A stretch of 28,659 bases of DNA, from NCBI GenBank assembly GCA_963542625.1, contig CAUTXO010000017.1, forward strand, positions 1 through 28,659, written 5' to 3'. This document shows, one piece after another, positions 23,443 through 28,659 of the stretch (positions within the stretch are counted from its first letter, which is position 1; each line of letters begins with the position of its first letter). The stretch comes from CAUTXO01 sp963542625. GTDB taxonomy: Bacteria; Campylobacterota; Campylobacteria; Campylobacterales; SZUA-545. Under the pieces are notes generated by a model. That model was not told the origin of the DNA. It worked only from the letters and a program-made list of their open reading frames with translations, and made no database searches. Both the position numbers and the translations under genes were made by a program.

Positions 23443-24291
23443 ATGAAAACACACGTTAAGTTACTTACGGCGATAGTTTTTATCTCCGGTATGTTGGCAA
23501 GTTGTGGCGATGAAGCGCCTTCACAAACCGCTCAAGTAAAAAGCATTGACGTTTTGGCTGATAAAATCGGCGACGCTCAAATAAAATTGGCTGAATTACG
23601 AGAGCTTGAAGCAAAAGAAACAAAAAGCTTGGATAGCCAAAGCGACATAACAAGATCTGCAGCAAATGCAAGCGGTCTTGAAACACAATCTACAGCTTTG
23701 AAAAACCTAAGCGATTTGGTCGTTTCTTTGAGAGCTTCCGTTAAAAACGATGGCGAAGAAAACCTAAGAAGCGTTGGAACTGTTGCAGCTGGGCTTATAA
23801 AATATTTTAATCCAAAGACAATCCCTGCAAGAATTGATCTTGGCTTAAAAACAATAGAGGCAATTAACTTCGGCTTTTCTCCGGCTGTTTGGTATAAAGA
23901 AGAATCAGACCTAGTAAAATACGGCTTTAAAATAGTAAAGGCTACATTTACCGTCCTTAATATAACAAACGGCAATGACAGCTTAAAAGAAGGTGTAGAA
24001 GAACTTGAAAAAGCCAAAGAAGCGGTAGAAAGCGCGCCAAAGGCAAACCCTGATTCTAGAGCAAATATACATTTGAAAAATTTGCTTTCAAGAACAACAA
24101 AAACTTACAGAACAAGGGCGGATCTTGAGCTTGCAAACAAAACGCAAGAAGTTAAAGATGGCTTTAAAAAGATCTTGGATAAGGCTTACAAAAGAAGCTG
24201 GAGCTTTCCAACAGTTAAAGAAGTTGAGTGGTTTATCGACTACATCAACACAGAGTATGTAAAAGCTCTTGCGACTGAAGACAAGAAATAA
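23443..24291 (+). CDS. Lipoprotein of unknown function
   Basis: A 282-residue protein with a good lipoprotein signal: KLLTAIVFISGMLASC, lipobox LASC, acceptor Cys21, followed by GDEAPS. The Asp two residues after the Cys would, by the E. coli +2 rule, tend to hold it in the inner membrane. The mature chain is mostly helical, rich in Lys, Glu, Ala and Asn, with heptad-like stretches (QIKLAELRELEAKE, VEELEKAKEAVES). I do not recognise a family. AAAGGA at 23431-23436 supports the start. It is flanked by the flavodoxin terminator and a 3' hairpin (24320-24345), so it is transcribed alone. The leaning to AAA/GAA codons and lower GC than its neighbours is mild. Confidence 0.78.
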   Translation: MKTHVKLLTAIVFISGMLASCGDEAPSQTAQVKSIDVLADKIGDAQIKLAELRELEAKETKSLDSQSDITRSAANASGLETQSTALKNLSDLVVSLRASVKNDGEENLRSVGTVAAGLIKYFNPKTIPARIDLGLKTIEAINFGFSPAVWYKEESDLVKYGFKIVKATFTVLNITNGNDSLKEGVEELEKAKEAVESAPKANPDSRANIHLKNLLSRTTKTYRTRADLELANKTQEVKDGFKKILDKAYKRSWSFPTVKEVEWFIDYINTEYVKALATEDKK

Positions 24292-24319
24292 ATAATTAGG
24301 CGTGTGTTTGATTAGGGTG

Positions 24320-24345
24320 CTTGCAAGGCGTAAGATCCTTGCAAG
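24320..24345 (+). terminator. Perfect 9-bp hairpin after the lipoprotein gene
   Basis: CTTGCAAGG, 8-base loop, CCTTGCAAG, followed by TCCTTT. The short T-run makes it a weak intrinsic terminator. It starts 28 nt after the stop. Confidence 0.6.
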
Positions 24346-24520
24346 TCCTTTAAAAAATCTGGCAAAAATCCACAAAAACAAAACTTAAAAAACTTCAAAT
24401 TTTTACCCGTTTTACTCGCGTTAGCTTAATTGCGCGTTGCGCGCAAAAAGGCAACAAATCAAGCGCAAAACGCACAAAGAGAAGCAGCTAGTACTCAACA
24501 AAGCTTTTAATATAAAAATG

Positions 24521-24526
24521 TATAAT
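24521..24526 (+). promoter_or_regulatory. -10 box for the glycan-phosphate transferase operon
   Basis: TATAAT preceded by ATG, giving a start near 24533 and a leader of about 22 nt to the TTG at 24555. No recognisable -35. Confidence 0.6.
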
Positions 24527-24554
24527 TGCCATTTAAATTTACAAGGGACAAATA

Positions 24555-25580
24555 TTGTTATTAATAGCTTTGCTGTCTTTTTTATTATCCTTTTTAATTT
24601 CTTTGGGCGTGATATACGTTGCAAGGCAGACAAATTTTTTTTTAGATTCAGACAAATCAAACAAACCGCAAAGATTTCACACAAAACCAACGGCGCGCGC
24701 AGGCGGGATTGGCATTTTTGTTTCAGGCACGCTTGCAATTTTAATCTCATCTTTTAACTGGGGCTTTGCGCTGGCGGGGTTTTTAGCTTTTTTAAGCGGA
24801 ATAATCGAAGATCTAAAAGGCATTTTGTCGCCTAAAATGCGGCTTGGCATTCATTTTTTAAGCGCGCTTGCTGGGATCTTACTCCTAAACGCCGTAATTA
24901 CTGACGTCGGCTTAGACATCAAACTGCCCTACGCACTTGGCTTTGCCTTTACCATCGTCGCGGTCATCGGCTCGATAAACTCAATAAACATCATAGATGG
25001 CTTCAACGGCTTAGCCGGCGGCATTGCCGTTATGGTGCTCTCAAGCCTAGCCTGCGTCGCGTATATGGTTGGCGATCTTGAAGTGTTTCAAACCGCGCTA
25101 ATCATCATAGCCGCGATACTTGGGTTTTTATTCCTAAACTTCCCAAGCGGCAAGATCTTCTTAGGCGACGGCGGGGCATATTTTTTAGGCTTTGTCATCG
25201 TGGAGCTCGCAATCATACTCAGCCAAAGAAACGCGGACGTGTCGGCTTGGTTTGTGCTTTGCATTATGATATACCCCGTTTATGAAGTGCTTTTTTCAAT
25301 CTACCGGCGCAAAGTTTTCAAAAATCTATCGCCCGTCGCGCCTGATAGAACGCATTTGCATAGCCTTTTGCACAAAAGAAAAACAAGAAACAACCCAAAA
25401 ACTTCCGCTTGGATCTGGGCGTTTAACCTGCCATTTATTTTTTTGCCTATTTTTTATCATCAAAACGACAAATTCCTAATGCTTACGATCCTTGTATTCA
25501 TCGTGGTTTATAACCTTTTTTACTACGCGCTTGTCAATTTTAAAGTAAGATTCAAACAAAAATCACATCGGACGGACTAA
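24555..25580 (+). CDS. WecA/MraY-family polyprenyl-phosphate sugar-1-phosphate transferase
   Basis: A 341-residue inner-membrane enzyme with about ten helices. It moves a HexNAc-1-phosphate (or similar) from a UDP-sugar to undecaprenyl phosphate, starting a glycan. Key segments: NKPQRFHTKPTARAGGIGIF near residue 35, the catalytic-site NIIDGFNGLAGGIAV (about 147), FPSGKIFLGDGGAYFLGF (about 195) and the cytosolic His cluster DRTHLHSLLHKRK (about 265). The last resembles the WecA branch more than MraY, which would sit in a division cluster. TTG start with AAGGGA at 24543-24548. First of five closely packed genes. A run of nine T is at about 24635-24643. Complements the ligase-like gene at 7931. 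Confidence 0.87.
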   Translation: MLLIALLSFLLSFLISLGVIYVARQTNFFLDSDKSNKPQRFHTKPTARAGGIGIFVSGTLAILISSFNWGFALAGFLAFLSGIIEDLKGILSPKMRLGIHFLSALAGILLLNAVITDVGLDIKLPYALGFAFTIVAVIGSINSINIIDGFNGLAGGIAVMVLSSLACVAYMVGDLEVFQTALIIIAAILGFLFLNFPSGKIFLGDGGAYFLGFVIVELAIILSQRNADVSAWFVLCIMIYPVYEVLFSIYRRKVFKNLSPVAPDRTHLHSLLHKRKTRNNPKTSAWIWAFNLPFIFLPIFYHQNDKFLMLTILVFIVVYNLFYYALVNFKVRFKQKSHRTD

Positions 25581-25581
25581 A

Positions 25582-26145
25582 ATGGTATTAATCGTATGCG
25601 CGCTAAGAATTGAAGCCGACAAACTAATAAAAGCCCTAAACCTTAAAGAAAGGCAAGATCCCACGCTAGATCTCTTTGAAAACAACGGCATTTTGCTAGC
25701 CATTAGCGGCGTTGGCAAAGAAAACATCGCGTTTTGCGTTGGTTACGTCAGCGCAAAATTCACGCCAAAATACATCGTAAATATAGGCATATGCGGCTAC
25801 GGCGGCAAGGATCTGCAAATCGGCGATATGGTAACGCCGCAAAAGATCATCGACGAAGAAACAAGCAAGGTTTATCACACAGACTACAAAGGTTGCGTTC
25901 CACAGCAGACGTTCGTTACGCATTCAAAGCCGCTTTTGCATAAGCGCAACTACTACTTTTGCGTGGATATGGAGACAAGCGCGTTTTGGGTCGCGGCAAA
26001 CAAGATCCTAAGCAAGGACAAGATCTTTAGCCTGCGGATAGTGTCGGATTTTTTAGACAAAGAGACAATCACGCTAGATCTCATACACAAAATAACCGAG
26101 AAAAACCTTGTTACCATCGTTAATTTTTTGAAAGAATTGCTTTGA
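25582..26145 (+). CDS. MTAN-like nucleosidase (PNP/UDP phosphorylase fold), short form
   Basis: A 187-residue protein of the nucleoside phosphorylase fold. Residues matching those used by MTA/SAH nucleosidases are present: the N-terminal Glu in ALRIEADKLI, AISGVGKENIAF, NIGICGYGG, the ribose-binding Glu in VDMETSAFW and the acid Asp in LRIVSDF. It is about 40 residues shorter than a standard MTAN, with the missing part between the central sheet (TPQKII) and VDMETS. This suggests a different or narrower substrate, or a paralogue of the main MTAN, which in this phylum also works in the futalosine menaquinone pathway. It lies one base after the WecA-like gene and overlaps the SDR start. Confidence 0.78.
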   Translation: MVLIVCALRIEADKLIKALNLKERQDPTLDLFENNGILLAISGVGKENIAFCVGYVSAKFTPKYIVNIGICGYGGKDLQIGDMVTPQKIIDEETSKVYHTDYKGCVPQQTFVTHSKPLLHKRNYYFCVDMETSAFWVAANKILSKDKIFSLRIVSDFLDKETITLDLIHKITEKNLVTIVNFLKELL

Positions 26146-26831
26146 CAAGGGCGCTAGTAACTGGGGCTAGCAGCGGAATTGGGCTTGCCATTACAAAGGT
26201 GCTGCTAGATACTGGCTTTATGGTTTTTGGCGCTAGCCGCGGCGGCTTTAAAAGCGAGCTAAACGGCAACATCATTGAGTTTAGGTGCGATCTCACACAA
26301 GAAGCGCAGATAAAAAATTTGGCGAGTTTTGTAGAAGAAAGGGGCGGCGTGGATCTATTGGTTAATTGCGCGGGCGTGGGGCATTTTGCAAACCACAAGG
26401 ATCTTGCGCCCGAAAAGATCACACAGATGGTGGATCTAAACCTAAAAGCCCCGCTAATCCTAACCCGCCTTTTAGAAAAAATGCTGATACAAAGGCGCGG
26501 AATGGTGATAAACATTGGCTCCATTAGCGCAAGGGGCAGCGCAAAATTTGCCGCTGTTTATGCCGCCACCAAAGCCGGGCTTGAAAGCTTTTCGCGTAGT
26601 CTGTTTGCCGAAGAGCGCAAAAACGGCTTGCGTGTGGCGACGATTTGCGCGGATATGACGCAAACGCCGTTTTATGACGGCAAAGGTTTTGCGCCATCGG
26701 ATACGCCCGGAGCGTTTTTGGATCCAAAAAGCATTGCAAACGCCCTAAGGTTTGTTATAAGCCAAAAAAGCGGCGAGCTCGTGACGGATCTAGTGCTACG
26801 CCCGCAAAAAATTTTGATAGAAAAGAGATAA
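26142..26831 (+). CDS. Short-chain dehydrogenase/reductase
   Basis: A 229-residue classical SDR. Nucleotide loop TGASSGIG (residues 7-14), LVNCAGVGHFAN (NxAG counterpart), catalytic Ser in INIGSISARGS and YAATKAGLESFSRSLFAEE holding the Tyr-x3-Lys pair. It probably uses NADP, as a basic GASRGGFK loop follows the second strand. The TTG start overlaps the previous TGA (TTGA); the conserved loop begins six residues later, so no later start is possible. The substrate is unknown; the neighbours (glycan-phosphate transferase, nucleosidase, riboflavin enzyme) give no single pathway. Confidence 0.88.
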   Translation: MTRALVTGASSGIGLAITKVLLDTGFMVFGASRGGFKSELNGNIIEFRCDLTQEAQIKNLASFVEERGGVDLLVNCAGVGHFANHKDLAPEKITQMVDLNLKAPLILTRLLEKMLIQRRGMVINIGSISARGSAKFAAVYAATKAGLESFSRSLFAEERKNGLRVATICADMTQTPFYDGKGFAPSDTPGAFLDPKSIANALRFVISQKSGELVTDLVLRPQKILIEKR

Positions 26832-26833
26832 AA

Positions 26834-27880
26834 ATGAATACAGAAAAAGAAGCGCGCGTAAAGGCCGCCATAGAAGAAATCAAGGCGGGACGCTGTGTGA
26901 TTATGATTGACGATGAAGATCGTGAAAACGAGGGCGACCTAGTCTTTGGCGCGTGTTTTAGCACGCCTGAAATGGTGAATTTTTTGATAAAAGAAGCGCG
27001 CGGGGTGCTTTGCGTGGCGCTAGCAAAAGACATCGCCGCGCGGCTAGAGCTTGCGCCAATGGTAGAAAAAAACAGCTCATCGCACGAGACAGCTTTTACG
27101 GTATCGGTTGATGCGCGCTCGGCAAGCACGGGCGTTTCTGCCTACGAGCGCGATATGACGATAAAACTCCTAGCAAACGCCGGCACAAAGCCAAACGACC
27201 TTGTGCGCCCGGGGCACATCTTCCCGCTCATCGCTAAAAAAGGCGGCGTGCTTGAGCGCACAGGGCACACAGAAGGCTCGATAGATCTTTGCAAAATGGC
27301 TGGGATCTACGAAGCGGCGGTAATTTGTGAGATCGTAAAAGAAGACGGCAATATGGCGCGGCGCGCGGATCTTGAAGAGTTTGGCAAAAAGCACAGGATA
27401 AAGACCATTTTTGTGGCTGACCTAATCGAATACCGGCTAGAAAACGAGTCACTCATTAGACTAAGCGACGCACAAGACGCCAGTTTTTTTGGCAAACCGT
27501 GCAAAAAAATCATCGCGACGGATTACAAAGACAACAAGCACATCGTGTATCAATTCGGCGCGCCGCAAAAAAACGCCTTTGTGAAATTCCACGCCATCTC
27601 AAGCGACACGGATCTAATAGAAGACGCAAGCCGCTACTATTCCCTAAAAAGCGCGCTTGAATATATGCTGCAAGGAGGCGGCTTCGTCGTTTGCTTAGAT
27701 CTAAAGCACCTAGCCGGCGCGGAGCAAAAAAACTACGGCATCGGCGCGCAAATTTTAAAAAAAATGGGCGTAAGCTCAATCAAACTCATCACGCGAAACG
27801 CGCAAAACAGCTTTGTGGCAATGAGCGGGTTTGGGTTAAACATCGAAGAAGAAATAATTTTAAATGAAACAATACATTAA
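26834..27880 (+). CDS. ribBA: Dihydroxybutanone phosphate synthase fused to a degenerate GTP cyclohydrolase II domain
   Basis: A 348-residue riboflavin enzyme. Residues 1-205 are the RibB part, forming dihydroxybutanone phosphate from ribulose 5-phosphate: metal and substrate loop DDEDRENEGD (26-35), RPGHIFPLIAKKGGVLERTG, and GHTEGSIDLCKMAG. Residues about 210-348 align in position with GTP cyclohydrolase II but lack its zinc Cys (no Cys-x-Thr-Gly-Asp or RCDCG-type motif) and its GEG loop, so this half should be inactive. Campylobacter and Helicobacter are known to carry such RibBA with a separate RibA. It lies 2 nt after the SDR gene; the doxX-type gene follows. Confidence 0.9.
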   Translation: MNTEKEARVKAAIEEIKAGRCVIMIDDEDRENEGDLVFGACFSTPEMVNFLIKEARGVLCVALAKDIAARLELAPMVEKNSSSHETAFTVSVDARSASTGVSAYERDMTIKLLANAGTKPNDLVRPGHIFPLIAKKGGVLERTGHTEGSIDLCKMAGIYEAAVICEIVKEDGNMARRADLEEFGKKHRIKTIFVADLIEYRLENESLIRLSDAQDASFFGKPCKKIIATDYKDNKHIVYQFGAPQKNAFVKFHAISSDTDLIEDASRYYSLKSALEYMLQGGGFVVCLDLKHLAGAEQKNYGIGAQILKKMGVSSIKLITRNAQNSFVAMSGFGLNIEEEIILNETIH

Positions 27881-27888
27881 GGAAAAAT

Positions 27889-28299
27889 ATGAACGCTCTT
27901 GAAATCCTGCTTGCAAAATTTCACAATTACGACATAGCCGCGCTCATTTTAAGGCTCGCCGTTGGCATTTTAATGCTAGCGCACGGCATTATGCTGCTAA
28001 AAAACGGCATAGGCGGCATTGAAGCGGTAATGCTAAAAAACGGGCTACCAAAGTTCATCGCTTATGGAATTTACATCGGCGAGCTCGTTGCGCCCGTGTT
28101 TTTGATAATCGGGCTTTGGACGCGCTTTTGGGCTTTGATGGTTTTCATAACAATGCTTGTGGCGGTGCTGCTTGTTTATCCAAATAGCATCGTTTCGCTT
28201 GGCAAACACGGCGTTTTGCTTGAGCTAAATTACCTGTATTTGTTTGGATCTTTGGCGATATTTTTTCTCGGCTCGGGGAGATTTTCTGCCAAAAATTAG
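27889..28299 (+). CDS. DoxX-family membrane protein
   Basis: A 136-residue inner-membrane protein with four hydrophobic helices. LRLAVGILMLAHGIMLLKNG and the GIYIGELVAPVFLIIGLWTR segment are the two DoxX signatures; then LMVFITMLVAVLLVYP and a C-terminal LYLFGSLAIFFLG helix. DoxX-like proteins are linked to thiol or quinone redox in other bacteria, but many have no known role. AAGGAA sits just before the ATG. It is the last gene of the 24555-28299 operon. Confidence 0.88.
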   Translation: MNALEILLAKFHNYDIAALILRLAVGILMLAHGIMLLKNGIGGIEAVMLKNGLPKFIAYGIYIGELVAPVFLIIGLWTRFWALMVFITMLVAVLLVYPNSIVSLGKHGVLLELNYLYLFGSLAIFFLGSGRFSAKN

Positions 28300-28659
28300 G
28301 CAAAGCGGGTGGAATTACGTGCGCTTTGTGCGTTTGTCTTGCCAGCGCCGCACCTTTTTCACCCTTACTTTATCCACACAAAGATCTTCGCAATTCTCCA
28401 CGCACACGTGGCACGGATTTATCGCTAACTTGTTTCGCAAAGCGTGGCATTGCGCCGTTTGCACGTGCGCCAAAGGCTTTCTCACACTTTAGAGCCCACC
28501 CAAAAACCACTTGCACCACAACGCGAAACAAGGCGCCAGCTTTGCAATCAAAGCCGACCACCACAAGGCTAGATCTAAGCACCTTGCCTGCGCCGCGCAA
28601 AGTTAGCTCACACGCGAAATCCAACGCAAGCCAGATCTAAGCCAAAGATCTAAGCATAA
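28300..28659. repeat. Right-edge gene-free stretch with AGATCT copies
   Basis: No supported gene in 360 bp. Open frames on both strands are rich in Arg, Ser and Pro, or Cys, and have no family features. AGATCT occurs at 28382, 28571, 28633 and 28646, the last two 13 bp apart and reading CAGATCTAAG and AAGATCTAAG. The array may continue past the window. No terminator is seen for the preceding operon. Confidence 0.6.

Noticed and set aside
28326..28640. 104-residue plus-strand and 84-residue minus-strand open frames at the right edge
   Set aside because: Low-complexity translations without homology features, in an AGATCT-bearing spacer.

Overview
The window looks like chromosomal DNA from a member of the Campylobacterota (epsilon class), most likely a moderate-GC Campylobacter relative. 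This rests on gene content and style: a short GTP-cyclohydrolase-dead RibBA, flavodoxin, a CoA-binding protein followed by ilvA, a Pif1-like helicase, LOS genes carrying a poly-G/C tract, AAGGA ribosome binding sites, TATAAT boxes with poor -35 regions, and very tight gene packing with several TTG/GTG starts. The genus is an inference; no rRNA or tRNA gene is visible.

Layout. 286-2198 (minus): kdsB followed by a GAF-PP2C (SpoIIE-type) phosphatase. 2246-3647 (plus): a small exported protein and the EamA transporter RarD. 3621-4910 (minus): Pif1-like helicase, tail-to-tail with rarD. 5073-10362 (minus): a five-gene, end-to-start-coupled surface glycan operon (GT4, O-antigen ligase/polymerase-like protein, GT2, two GT9 heptosyltransferase-like enzymes). 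It is divergent from msbA (10467-12167, plus). 12333-15196 (plus): CoA-binding protein, threonine ammonia-lyase, small membrane protein, ferrochelatase. 15323-19360 (plus): a ferrous-iron locus of feoA, feoB, two exported proteins and a 54-residue Cys-rich membrane protein. 19751-22542: ABC ATPase plus a large permease with a big non-membrane domain. 22731-23216: flavodoxin with a clear terminator. 23443-24291: lipoprotein. 24555-28299: a compact operon of a WecA/MraY-like sugar-phosphate transferase, an MTAN-like nucleosidase, an SDR, RibBA and a DoxX protein.

The genes suggest a cell that makes Kdo (KdsB), builds core or O-chain sugars (GTs), starts chains on undecaprenyl phosphate (WecA-like), joins or polymerises them (WaaL/Wzy-like) and flips lipid A-core (MsbA). 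Iron uptake (Feo locus) lies next to iron use (HemH).

Three things stand out. First, the hexamer AGATCT (within the looser RGATCY, typical context YWAGATCTWR) occurs roughly 85 times by eye, where about 7 are expected by chance. It is scattered through genes and packed into intergenic arrays with about 12-bp spacing at ends of transcription units, and it may be an uptake-type, methylation or nucleoid-binding signal. Second, a run of ten C (G10 on the plus strand) inside a GT9 gene is an apparent phase-variation switch: hand translation shows that gain or loss of one base truncates the protein. Third, both exported proteins of the Feo locus would have a histidine as the first mature residue, suggesting periplasmic metal handling coupled to Feo transport.
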